Program-made: the position numbers and the translations under genes | Shown: positions 22,210-34,023 of the stretch, one piece after another | How positions within the stretch are numbered: position 1 is the stretch's first letter | Layout: every line of letters starts with the position of its first letter | Notes under the pieces: model-generated | What the model saw: the letters and a program-made list of their open reading frames with translations, nothing else | The model's database searches: none | Told to the model about the DNA's origin: nothing | Source of the DNA: Plasmopara viticola | Lineage: Eukaryota > Oomycota > Peronosporomycetes > Peronosporales > Peronosporaceae | Length of the DNA: 64,000 nucleotides | Reading direction: 5' to 3' | NCBI GenBank assembly: GCA_001695595.3 | Contig: MBPM02000009.1 | Location: 434,001 to 498,000, forward strand

Positions 22210-24960
22210 CCTTTGATTATGAGTCAAATAAATCAAAAATTGTTAAAAGAATAGCTACTTGCTAAAAGCTCATCATATTAACTTATATAAAAATTGAGTG
22301 TCATATTGGTTAATCTACTAAACAAGCTCAAAAGGCATCATATATTCAATGCAATAAATATTGCTTACACGCTGTAAGAAAGTAAAACTAAAATTTTGTT
22401 CCTGCACATTAAGTAGATCACAATGTTTTTATTACTTGATTTTATAGCTTAATTAGCAGGTGCTCATATTGATCTACTCCACTGTTGAGGCGCGTGATCG
22501 TTGGCATCGGATAAGACGCAGTCGTAGCTAGGACAGCTGACCAATTTTATGCCGGATTGGAATATGAGTTTAGGCACGAAGAGTCAAAAAGCATCTCGAG
22601 GGGCACAATCGAGCGCGAGTGATGCCACTAAGCACACGAGGCGAGACTGGTAGGTCAGACACCTCAACAATTTGCACCCAGTGCATGCCTTGGTTAGGAC
22701 GTTCGCTCTCGTCGGCGTTATGACTCGACAGCCTTCGGGTTTTGCCATCTAACGCAATTATGGGATAAGTCAAAGTTGATAGCCCGCAGTCCGTCGCATG
22801 AAGCTAAAACATCTTTTGCCTCCCCCTCTTTCCGTTAAAGAGGTCAGTTTCATTGATACGTCGCGTAATTTTTCGTGTGACGCCGTCGTCGCGGTCAAAT
22901 TCAAACAGTCTTGTGTAAAAGGGGAATACCTCACTTAAAGATCTCATGGGAGCGTGTTGCCATGAGTTTGGCAAAAAAATTCGCAACCAGCGTACTGCGC
23001 TTTCCGTTATTATGGCTGGACGCGCCAAGGCCACAAACAGAGCATGTCTTGAGATCCTTAATGACTGCTCGAGATTAGTGCCCGAAGGAGCATGGTGTTG
23101 CGAGCAAATTGTTCGCACGATGACAGTTCGCTAGCAGTCAACGGAAACTTCAATCGAGCAAATCATATCAAAGGCTCTACTTCAGTTGAACATCAACTTC
23201 GCTAGAATCAATGTTCAAGAATCGAATGCAGCATTTTGCGCATTTGTAGCCAGCGCTTAAGATAATCTCGTTATCCTCAGACGTTGCTTAAAGCGTGAGC
23301 TTCACCACAGTGCGGGGATCGACTTTTCCGTTCTTAATGACCTAATTAGGCACAACAGTCTGCAAGAAAAATCCTGTGTAACTTACAGCCTGGCTCTATG
23401 AGCTGCGCGTACGTGTTCATCGAGTCTGATGCCCTCATGTCAGATGCACGCATAGCTCTCGACGTAGTCTCGGGCGACTCGCCGGGCACAATTCGCCTCG
23501 TGCTCTTGCACCGCATCAAACTTATTGCTCATGAGCTTTGACGCATTGGACACACGCGTCCGATCGAGCACGAGTTGAGTGAAATTCTCAATAAACTTTT
23601 GGTGTACGACTCACGGACGTGCGATTGTACGGCTCAGGTTAACACGGCGCAACAACATTACTGACTTTGTAATTATAGTACAAGCTTCAGGCTCACGAGT
23701 AGGGCTAGGCCTTTATCGAGAAAAGCATTTGCACTTTACACCATTCAATAATGAGGTTAACAGGTCATAGTCTACCATGAGGTATAAAATGTGTTCACTA
23801 TCACTGGAGGGCGACCGACGTGCGCGCTATACGAGCGACGAAATCATCATTCAATGGCATAGCGCACTTACACGGAGATTTCTTGTGGTATTCGGACATT
23901 GTAAGTTTGGCCAGGTTCTTAAAAGCGCTATCGGCTTTAGATCCCGACAATGCACTAGGTGCAATCAAAGAAGTCAGTTGATTTAACTTGAGTCTTGTAA
24001 TGGGCTAGGAGGCTCATGTGCGGGCTTCTACTAAGTGGCACAAACACAATTATGATGTATGTAAAACCGAAGGATAATTTGAGTCTCTACTTGTAAGCCC
24101 TCGAAAGTCAAAATCTTGAAAAAAGAGAGGCTTACGAGGTTCCACAAGTGTAAATATGTCACGCAGAATTAAAAGGTCAGAAGTGAGGATTCAACATCAA
24201 AGCAGCACATGATCTAGCAATTTAACAATACTGCATAGTAAAAAGAATCACTACGCAAATTAGTAACTGTATGGTATTCGCCCACAGGGATTTTGATATA
24301 ATGATTGCAAAATAGTACCTTGCGCGAAAGATATTTTTCCTAAATAAAGTTTAGTAACGTTTAAAATAAAAGAAATACATTACGTCAAAGCTTTAAGACG
24401 AATTCCAACTCTTGATACCAGACCTGCGACTCGTATCCGCTATAAGTATAGAGTGTATGAGTATGGAGCGAAGGTGCGCTTTCATAAGCAAATTGCTGGA
24501 GAGACTTTCCTTATACCTCAAGTGTGGCCAAAAGCACTACTTGCATTCTCCTCACAATAAAATATGGTGATCGACGAAAATAGTCTCCGAGCAACCTTGT
24601 CGAAGTTGATTTAACGGCTTTTCATGAGCTGTTTGAAGAGGGCCAACCGCATCACATAATTAGAAGCTCATGGCGCACGGGAAAGCTCCCATGCGCCACC
24701 ATGAGATCTGCCATTGGCCATGATTGTCAAAAAACGCCGAAAAGACCGTATTAATTTTGGCCATGTGTCTTCTTTGTGGCGAACAACAAAGCCTGTGTGA
24801 CCAAATGTATGCGCTTGTAATAGCTCTCTGGGTCATCGCAGACGGTCAGGCCGCAAACTTTTCAAATGTAGATATAGGAATGTCATCCTTAATAAGGGTA
24901 GTCTATTTGAAAGCATGGACGTATGACAACGGGTGGAATCCTCGCCGAATGTAGTCACAC
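22210..24960. other. Unassigned stretch without recognisable genes
   Basis: I could not place this segment in any of the repeated blocks, apart from a weak LTR-like match at about 24290-24480 (GCGACTCGTATCC and nearby CTATAAGT). Short open frames (for example 22804-23118, minus) show no known motif. The part around 22500-23600 is somewhat more GC-rich than its flanks. It is probably an older or different element remnant. Confidence 0.4.
24668..24705. other. Imperfect hairpin
   Basis: ctcatggcgcacggg is followed, after a few bases, by cccatgcgccaccatgag. The arms pair except for a small bulge and one mismatch. Function unknown. Confidence 0.5.
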
Positions 24961-24969
24961 CATTAGCAG

Positions 24970-25290
24970 GCCTAGTGGTACCATTTCGTAGCCATCAGTC
25001 CATTAATATTGATGTTGTTCTTGGCCTGCTCCGACAAACGGCACTTTCAATGTCCGCTTGAGTACTTGACCTGTGCTGAACGCGGTCGATGGTGTCAAAT
25101 TAGTTGCACAGCTCCTCGACCATGTCATTAGATAATGTGGACTTTCGGAGTAGATTGTCGCTAAATTAGCATGCCCCCACTCTCTGAGTTTTCACTGGAC
25201 AATATCCTCCATTCCTCAACAGGCTACACGCTATTCTTACAAACGAACCCTCGCGTTTCGTTTGCGTAGACTTCCTGTTAGTGCTACTAG
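24970..25290 (+). pseudogene. Ty3/gypsy integrase relic (block B')
   Basis: Near 25175-25260 the translation reads LSEFSLDNILHSSTGYTLF, matching the integrase pattern L-x-E-F-x-x-N-x-x-x-H-x-S-T-G-x-T-P-F. The segment matches 38300-38600 in inverted orientation, as do the following LTR-like repeat and block A' up to 26665. Stops interrupt it. Confidence 0.55.
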
Positions 25291-25503
25291 TTGGAACGGG
25301 ACAGCGGAGTGCAAATTAATTACAAATGCTACTCCTGCGAAGACCGACTACAAGCGCTACCTGAGTCTTCACCAGCTTTTCGTAGCTTTCTGTTTAAAGG
25401 AAGCGTGATTTCAAGTCTCCGACCTTCATTGTGTCTTCGGAGCCAATACTCGTCGTAAATCGCTATCTCTTGACTCCAAGAATATTAATTAGTTTTGATG
25501 TTT

Positions 25504-25603
25504 AGACTTAAAGCAATGCTTGTATCTAACCTTGTAAATTGAAGATAATTGATAGACTTAGAGCAATGCTTGTACTTAACCTTGTAAATTGAAGATAATT
25601 GAT
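25504..25603 (+). repeat. Two tandem 50-bp units
   Basis: Units at 25504-25553 and 25554-25603 start with agactta and end with gaagataattgat. They differ at only three positions by eye, which marks a young duplication in otherwise heavily decayed DNA. They lie next to the LTR-like repeat. Confidence 0.85.
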
Positions 25604-25639
25604 ACAAAAATTTCGTCAAATATGTCATTTCTATTAGTA

Positions 25640-25800
25640 TGCATTCAACATCGGTCATTTGACCATGTACTTCTTTTCGGTTAGCTCTTCGGTACTAAGT
25701 ACTGCCTTTTAATTGATCTTTACAGCACTGCGTACACAAAATGGTAATACCACGAGCTAGTGTGACATATAATGGTTTCGTGTAGCCCCGTCACACTGTA
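25640..25800. repeat. LTR-like dispersed repeat between B' and A'
   Basis: It shares the order of motifs described for 10486-10840, read in reverse, and matches about 37918-38080. It joins B' to A' in the same way that the LTR-like repeat at 37918-38280 joins B2 to A2. Confidence 0.5.
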
Positions 25801-26665
25801 CTCGCTCAAAATTTGAGTTACAAGCGTCTGACTTGATATAATGCCGAAGCCAGGATATCACTCACGGAAACCCGCGCTAGAATGTCATGCGCTGTTTGCA
25901 GCGTTGCTTTGTCACGAGGAGTGTGGTCTCTAACTTACTGAATAAGCAATCGTAATCTGAGCTCGCGGACGTAAATAGTTTCCTTCAATGTGTTGAGTAC
26001 CCTCGTTTTTAGCTTTTTAAGACCGTCAAGTGTTATTCTGAATTGGATTTAATGAGGTAATTAAGTGTCCACGAAAAATAATCTTTGGTGAGGTCTCGCG
26101 GTGCACATGAAAGTAGAGCGCACTGCTCAGCAACTATGGCCTGCATTGGCCGAGTTAAACCCATCTGGAATGTCGTCCTCTTCTTCGTCAGATCTGTCAC
26201 CAAAAGAGAAAAAAAATTTTATCGAAAAGGCGACTTGTTGCTTTTCAATAAAAAAACATCTGTCGCGGAAACAAAATGCAGCTGCGTTGATGATCTTGGT
26301 GACTGGGGCTTGCCCTTGGAATTCATCATGGACTATACCCTTATCATCCTGACCCCAGAGCTGACGCCATCATCAACAAAGCCATCTAAGGTCAGGTTTT
26401 TATCCATGAGAGTGGTCATGGACTTCTTGATCTTAACGAGAAAGTATAACCCTATCAGTTTAGGGGCTTGGACTCAAGCGACAATACCGATTTGATGGCG
26501 TCGTTGCCACTTTAAGCATCTGTGCAGCATTACTTTGGACGAATGTTTGCTGAAGGACCTGTAGCGCTCCCAACTACCTTTATCATCTTCGTCTGGAGGC
26601 AGAGATGTCCGCGGATAGCGAAGAATAACGATATTCGCGCGTTTCCCTTAGGTGATATTTTTAGA
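25800..26665. repeat. Block A', truncated copy without effector gene
   Basis: It matches about 37130-37900 in inverted orientation, and 26130-26640 matches the first 500 bases of the window directly. Homology stops near 26665, about 1.2 kb before an effector gene would start, and block C2 follows. An ancestral minus-strand frame with a KSMTT...LTLD pattern is traceable in all three A copies, but I cannot assign it. Confidence 0.75.
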
Positions 26666-26689
26666 TCCTACTTTGCTATGTACTAAACT

Positions 26690-29600
26690 TATCGTCTAAG
26701 GGTTTGCGCTATGAGGCTTATACAGCTTGTGGTGTTAGTGTCTGAAAAAAGACACAAGGCACAACGTTGACTTCTGACATACAAAAAGTTTAAGGAAAAG
26801 TTAGGCTTGTATGAGCTCGATACGTTAAATGTTAAGATATGAGAGAGTGTAGCGGGGTAAGCAAGATTAGTTAAATTCACATTGCCTGTGGTATTGCCAT
26901 ATTGTGTGACATTAGTTTCTGATAATTAATTCATCAATAAGGAAGTAGTTTTTCATTCTAAGGAGTGTTCAATACAACCAGTACATGGTTTAATGACCAC
27001 TGCTTCATGCATATTGGTAGAGATTGCTCTGTCAAAGAGTGGCTGTACATTTTACCTTCTACAGAAAGTTCACCTCATACTCAGAAAATTCAAAGTTATA
27101 CTAACCATTAACATTGTGACTAAAATGAATCTGCAAAATCGATGCGACTCCTATTGGCTATAAGTGTATAACCGAGGTCAGAGACCTGGACCAGTGCTTC
27201 CTCAAAAAAAGCTAAGGCAGCTCCACTCCAAGGTCACACAGGGTGTAATGAAGAAAAGGCGTGCAGAAGATGTAAAATCTTCCGTAAACGACTGTTTAAA
27301 CCATGTTTTTAAAGGGATCAACGTATAAATAATATGCGAAATCAAATTGGAAGATAAAAACACAAAAGAATAGAGCTAAAAGTATAGTATCATTGCGAGT
27401 ATGTCGGAAACTTTGCTCCTCGTGTCAGTATATATACCGATAAAGACTCGCTCCACAGCGCTTAAAAGAATTGATGTACCCATGACCATTAAGGTTAGCC
27501 AGATGAGAGCACTACAAAGCATCGAGATAAACTATTAGAATTTCCTCGTTGTGTGCACTACTTCATGCTCGATGGTTTGAGCTATATAGTAAACATTTAC
27601 ATCTTCGCTTACGGCGCGCTTGTCTTTCAAGCGCTACCATCAAACTGTGAGTAGCACAGCTTGAACTAAGTTAAAGAGAGCTTTCTTTTAACATAGTGCG
27701 CCAGTAGATGAAATATATAGAACTGCACATTTTGTTCGCTATTAAGATAACGTGGTTCCAATTGTTTTTTTCATTACTTTACGATCAAGCCGCGCATCCA
27801 AAGCGCCTATCGTTTCACTCAACATAAGGCAGAATCTATCAAAAAATGTTGATCAAGCCACTTGTGAGACCTTGGCGTTGCACCCCTCTTATTTTCTCTT
27901 TTGTGGTAACGATTGTTTATCAACATCATTATGCGCGACAGTAGTCCATTGATTTGCCGTGTGAAAGACGGCATACAAGTCTAGGCTAGTACAAATAGCG
28001 TCGCCGTAGAGCGTAAATATATATTGGACTCGAAAAAAATGCTGCTTCTGCTGTAAATGACTACGTAAAGGTCTTTTTATAACTAGAACGATTGATGAGC
28101 TTTGACTATATTTATTTTACCTTTATATGGCCTAAAGCTTATTGAATAAAAACCAGCTTACCATCAATGTACTAATTTAGTCAAATTTGGCCAGGCTAGT
28201 ATCGCCTTCCCTTGTAGATTAGAATTTTAAATCGACATGTAAAGTTGATGTATATCCTACTCCTGAGCGCCCGTGTCCCACGTTTTTCAAAACGTTCTTT
28301 GTAATAACGAATACCAACTAAGGCTTTTGTCATTCATATTTGACGTTACAATGGCGACTACCTCTCGGACCAAACACAAGCCTCTATACCTTACTCAGAA
28401 CAAAATTAATCTCAGGGCCAACTTGTTGACTGTGGTCGAACACGGCGTTGGTGCGATCTAAGAAATAATCTTTTTCTGCTATACGTTGGTACAGGGTTTT
28501 AAGCCACGTCAATCTAATCCAGCAACATGATAGGAGCTTACTTTTATCATTGCTTACTAGTAGAGCCACGCTACACGAATGCTTGAGGCAAACCTAATCG
28601 AGTTGGCGCACTTTTTCTTGTTCAAGCAGCAGGTATGACTAATACATGAGGGCTAAATACCGGCAAGACGTGAGCACGGAAACAGGAAAGCAAAGCTGTA
28701 AGAGCCGTAAAAAAGAGATGCAGAATAATACGGCGGAGGTCAAAGTTTGGCAACAAGTAGCACTCCTTTTATAATAAGCTGACGACAATGGCAAAGACTA
28801 TTTTGGTGAGCAATTTTTAAGCGGAACCAAGCACTTGTGCTCAAGCCAGCAAACTCGAAAGTCAGTATGACCTCGTGGAAAAGCTCAGGTAGACTATTTA
28901 TTCTATTACCTAGTTCTGGGAAGTGTTGTTAATCGCTAAGCTTAGATACTGAAGTGAAACAGGACTTTAGAAAAATACTAATTATATATTACGGCTTCGA
29001 TGTTATAGAAACCTTTTGTTTCGGCAAAGCTGAACCCAATCATAAGACGTGCTGAGCATTTAGCAAAAAGCAATTGCGCCAATTACGCGGCTTGTGAACG
29101 AGATAAATCACATTCGTGTAATAAATGGTCATGTTAAAGATGCTTGGTGCTGAGGTGAAGCTACGAAGACTTGTAACCCACGTTAACGATAGGGTCCCTA
29201 CGCAAAGCTACTGGTGTTATATTTAGCAACGCACTTGATACTGTCCGACCCAAGTTTCACCTTAAAATTACGTGCCTTTGATCTCATAGCATGCTATGAG
29301 CATCTCGTAGCGACAAAATATACTGGACTCGGCGCTCTAATGGCGAAAAGTACTTTGGCATGTATGCTACGTACTTGAAAAGTGTTTGTCAAAGCAGATT
29401 TTTGTTCTATATGACGGATTGTTTTGACCGATGCAGATACCGTAAGCTAAGTAAGAAAGCCGATGTGGTCGAGCAATTCAACTTGCAATGAAGTAGAGAG
29501 TGACGCGCATTAAATCTAAGCCTGAGCCGTAGCTCCAAAAACTACCCGCCGTCTCACCAGTCACGCGGATCAAAGTGTAGAAAAAACAAGTATGTAATGT

Positions 29601-30115
29601 CATGTAATGTATTACGTTGTCGCGTTGCCAAATTATGCACGTGCTTGGCTCAGTCTGGCTATTCCACGGCATAGAGTGGTGTCCGCATACGTCGGGTCTC
29701 CTTCGGCGGGCAGTGCAGCCAGCACCGAGGTCGTGAGGGCCTTCCATTTTTTTTAGCTCCGACTTGATAAGAGCCCAGGTGGCTTGGTGCTGGAGACCGT
29801 CGCGTCGAGGGTGAGAATCGTTAGAGACCTGCAGATGCCCGAGAGCACCTGCCCGAAGCGTGCGAGCATTTAGCCCCCGCGCTTGGAAGGAAAGCGTCAC
29901 CCAACCTTTTCCGAGACAGAAAATAGTATGCTTTTAAAATGCTGGCCTAAGCATATACCAGAATTCAAATATAAATGTAAGGCAGATTATACTATAATTA
30001 GTATGGAGTACGGTACAGATTTGCTATAAAATTGCTTTTAAGCTATTTCAGTGTGTAAATTTGAAATAATAACTTAGTCAATGTGACAGAATTATATTTT
30101 TACCAAGACATTAGA
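26690..30115. repeat. Block C, copy C2, with a nested SINE-like insertion
   Basis: It is in direct orientation to 10341-13430. Landmarks are the start (26697 with 10341), 28700-28900 with 12340-12490, and 29930-30100 with 13230-13420. It begins with an LTR-like repeat (about 26800-27210). A SINE-like element interrupts it at about 29595-29916. It passes directly into block E2, as C3 passes into E3. Confidence 0.75.
29579..29930. mobile_element. SINE-like retroposon, second copy
   Basis: The body (about 29595-29916) is nearly identical by eye to 4860-5184. It is flanked by agaaaaaacaagtatg (29579-29594) and agaaaatagtatg (29918-29930), an imperfect target-site duplication. The matching site in C1 (about 13205-13230) is uninterrupted. 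A 140-codon frame on the minus strand (29478-29900) is mostly this element and is not kept open in the first copy. Confidence 0.7.
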
Positions 30116-30117
30116 AT

Positions 30118-31885
30118 TTTTGACTTGTCCTAAGGTTAATCTATCACTGGCACTTATATGGGCATCAGAAGTGTCAGACTGCCGCACTGTGTGTCATAGC
30201 TTAAACAGTTTAAGGTCATTAAACTTAAGCGAAATGCGGTTTGTCCCACTAGGTCAGAATAATGTTTTGCTCGCGTCCCCCACTAGGCTTTTAATGTAGC
30301 CAACAATGTTGAAGTACACGATGCAACCGCGAAAAATTCTATAAATGTGAACTCGCTAGGGTGTAACAAGCCGCACGATTTTTTGCAGAAGTATACGTAA
30401 AATCATTGTCCAAACACGGCGTTTTGGACATGTATACTCTGTTGTACTTAGAAAACGTGCGGATTGCAGCGTTCCCGACACGAACAGCAGACTGGAAATT
30501 TTTTCGTTAGATCAGTGCATCGTCTGACGTGCAAAACTTGATGTGCGTAAAGTTAAACATCTAGGAGGTGTACAACTATACCTATTCTATGCTAACGAGC
30601 TTAATATCGCATCTTGTATATACTCAGAGGAAGACGTGTGGCTGGAAACCACATATTAGTACAATTTCTGGCATTAATTGGAGTGCAATCTCAGATAATC
30701 GGTAGTTCTCATTCGCTGAGTTGTCGTCAGAGAAAAGCTTTGGACTTTTTGCAAATTACGAGTTGTAAGGCACCTATCGTGGTGCTTAATGCTTAGCGGT
30801 CAGTCGGTGTTGCCGTCTGACGACTGTGAAGCAATGCTGAATGATAAAGTGGCAGTGGCTCTAAGGGTTCTGACGAGAGACAGCTGACAATGAGAACATG
30901 TAAAAACTAAATCCGCTTAGTTGTGTATAAGAAATGCGTATGTTGAAGCTGTCTGATAGACACTAAAGCGGGCACCAGATCAAGATTTAAAATTATCGAT
31001 GGGTGATAGTTTATTTTTAAGAGTAAGACTCTTGTTTTGCCTAATAACAAACAATATACGCTCACCAAACTTCATAACTTTTTTTCTGATCAGTCATTGT
31101 CATGAGTAATCTTATAGATATACAATTAGGTGTTTAAAGCCAATTCGTAGTACTAGACCGACAGCTATCTAGTCTTGACGCCTTCTCATTGGTTCATCAA
31201 ATGAAATGGTTGCCTATTTGCTGTGGTGCGGACATCTTAGCTTATGTGCAAGATAAATTGTTGAGTATTAAGCATTCAATAGATGTTAGATATCCAGATA
31301 TGTTGACTCAAACTATTCATTGACAATCTCGGCGAGGTCTACTTTGATTGTTCTGTTGCTGCACTGAAAATGACGATGGGTGACCTCATTCTCTGGCGTG
31401 GCGGTCTAAAAGTCTTTGGATCTTCGCTCACTTTCAGCCGCAAATGTTAAAAAAAGCTTAAAACATTTTTGAACTGCCTAGGTGCCGAGACTGGCCTGAG
31501 CTCGTTGTAGTGCTGTCTTAGTGCAGTTTATAGAAATCAGGCTGTAAAAGTCACGATAAGAGCCGAATACAGCCATATTTTGTAGCCGCCTCTCATGCAT
31601 CAACGTCAAAAAAATATGTTCGCTTTGATGCGGGCATTTTAGCTTATGTGCAAGATAAATTGTTGAGTATGAAGCATTTAGTAGATGCTCGATATCCCGA
31701 TATGTTGACGCAAATTATTGGTCTTAAATGTACGGTCCCCTCGGGTGCGTATGTAGATACACACGTATACACCATTAGTTCGCCAATTGTGATCTTGAAA
31801 TTTTTTTTAGCAAAAATGCATATACATTTAGTAAACCTGCTTTGTAAAACTCCCAGCCGCCCAAACAAAAAATGTAATTGATAAT
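30118..31885. repeat. Block E, copy E2, ending in a LINE fragment
   Basis: It matches 14600-16000 in direct orientation, and its end (31720-31860) matches the LINE endonuclease relic at 16690-16830. Two nearly identical stretches (about 31220-31300 and 31620-31710) show a local duplication around the sequence agcttatgtgcaagataaat. Homology ends where inverted block A2 begins. Confidence 0.65.
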
Positions 31886-34023
31886 CAAGTTCACGCCATG
31901 TCTCTTGCTGAGTACATCCGACCAGATTCTGCTTCAGTCGTTCTCGAACAAGTCTCACCAAAGTCCATTGCATCTCTGCCACACGTCTTGTCCGACTACG
32001 ATAAGTTTAGCTCTCAACTTTTACAATCAAGTACTGCCTCTCTGGACATTTCGGGCACTCGTGGCGTGATATATCCGGCTGCACTCCAGTCCGCTGTACG
32101 CCGGTCGAGTATTAAAATTGTCAGCTTCATTTTATAAGTTGTCTACACAACTCAAGATCTCTCGGTCATTATCAAAATCCAAGCCAAACGCGCATCAGTG
32201 GCTATTTGTCGACGACTAAAAAGCACGCCATTCCTCGCATATACCGGGAGAACAACGCAACAGCACATATCTTAGTCGTCAGCAAGCAGCCACGAATCTA
32301 CCATCATAAAGTAAGCAGCAGAAATTTTGAAAGGTTTATTGGCATATTCGGCGTGAAAAATGAAGACGTCTGACTCAATCACAAGCTTAAGTTTTGGTTT
32401 TTGGCCACTTGTGCATCGTACGATCTCTTTCTGGTTTTACGTCAATTTAGATATTTAGGGATGCCTTCTGCTATGTCCACACGTTAAATTTGCACTTAAC
32501 ATCGCTTGATTAAAGACATTATGTTTTACCGCCTCATTATATGGCTCAATACTCGAATTGACGCGTTGTATTTACGACATGGCTTGGTATTACTTGTCCA
32601 CATGCCAATCAAGCATCAGCATACTTTACAACTTAAGCAGCAAATGCCCGCAGTACAAGTGATCTGGCGTCACACAAGTGCGGCTACATGAAGCAGGTAT
32701 TTTGGGGTTTGAATCGCCGTAAGAAAGCACAAAATCGATAGTCTCTCCGCTGTGCAGCGTTGACAAACTCCATTTTAGATTTCCACTATTGGCTATTATT
32801 AATTTTGCACGCTACAGCATTGCCTGGAAGTGTGAGTTTCATGGCCAACATGTATATATTTGCTTAATCTCGTCTAAGCAAATGTTGATTTAAATTAGAA
32901 GAAGATAAATATTTAATTCTCGTGCAATACTATTAAGCAATAATTTATTTGTTAGTGTTGTGGTGCTTCTCTTAATAGTAGTATTACCTCTTAAGAAAAA
33001 ACTACTACTTTGCGTACGATCTACAGCCAACAACGCAATCTAGGGATACAAAGAAACTTTTCCATCACGAGATCACTCCAAGTCATCGACGTACTTGTAC
33101 ATTTTGACCAAGGCCCAGCACATTCTATTGTGCGCGTCGCCATGTCCTCAGAATTTTTTGCCATGATGGGGTTCTGGCATTGCGCGAACTCTAGCCACTT
33201 GGGCGCCAATTCTTAATTAAATCGTTTTCTCTTTTGTTTGACTTGCAATTTCTTACCGTTTTCCTTGTCCTGTGGAACCGTTTTGAAGAAAGAGTTCAGC
33301 TCTATCGTCCCAGCCGGCGATGATGGTGGTAAAGTCGATTCTTCGCTGGGAATGGTGCTCTAGGCTGTAACACAAGGATTTTTTTCTGCGCAAATAAATC
33401 ACTTTTGGTAAATAGCTTCATCTTTTGCGCAGGATTTGACCACGGGCAGCTTTTCTTCAATCAAACAAGTAGCGCGCTTCGGCGACACATACTTCCATGC
33501 GCACAAGATAAATTTTGCGTCTCCACATACGCTAGCGTCTCTACAAAAATAAATTTCAAATTCATCGCACCAAACTCAAGAGTCAGAGTCTCATTTAATG
33601 CTTGCAGCGCTTTGCAAAGCAGCTTCTATTTCTACGGCAAGTGTTTTGTTATATATAGCTCTTTCGACTTCGCAGTAAATTAAAAGTATGCTTCATAAAC
33701 ACCGCAGATCGGCAGATAACCTTGCAGGTGTAGGCCACACACGTCCTTTATTCGGTCGTAGAGTAAAAAGAGCTTTTCGTATATTCTTACAGACACGGCG
33801 CTGCTTTGATAGTCACGAAGCTTTTGTACCCCAGCTCCGCCTTCATTAAAGTAAAGTTTGATATCTTGATCGCGGGCAAGTCCTTTCTAAATTAGTTAAA
33901 ATATATTGATCAAAATATCAACTCACTCACATTGGTTAAATTTCTGTTTGTATTAATCGAGCATCAAATAGCGTCGATAAGTTTTATTCTTTTCTGCGCC
34001 GCACGCGCTTCGTACCCCCAGAG

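Noticed and set aside
29478..29900. 140-codon minus-strand frame
   Set aside because: It covers the SINE-like element and its flank. The other element copy has stops in this frame.
31898..32137. 79-codon plus-strand frame at the edge of A2
   Set aside because: The A1 counterpart (about 5900-6110, minus) is interrupted, and no domain is recognisable.
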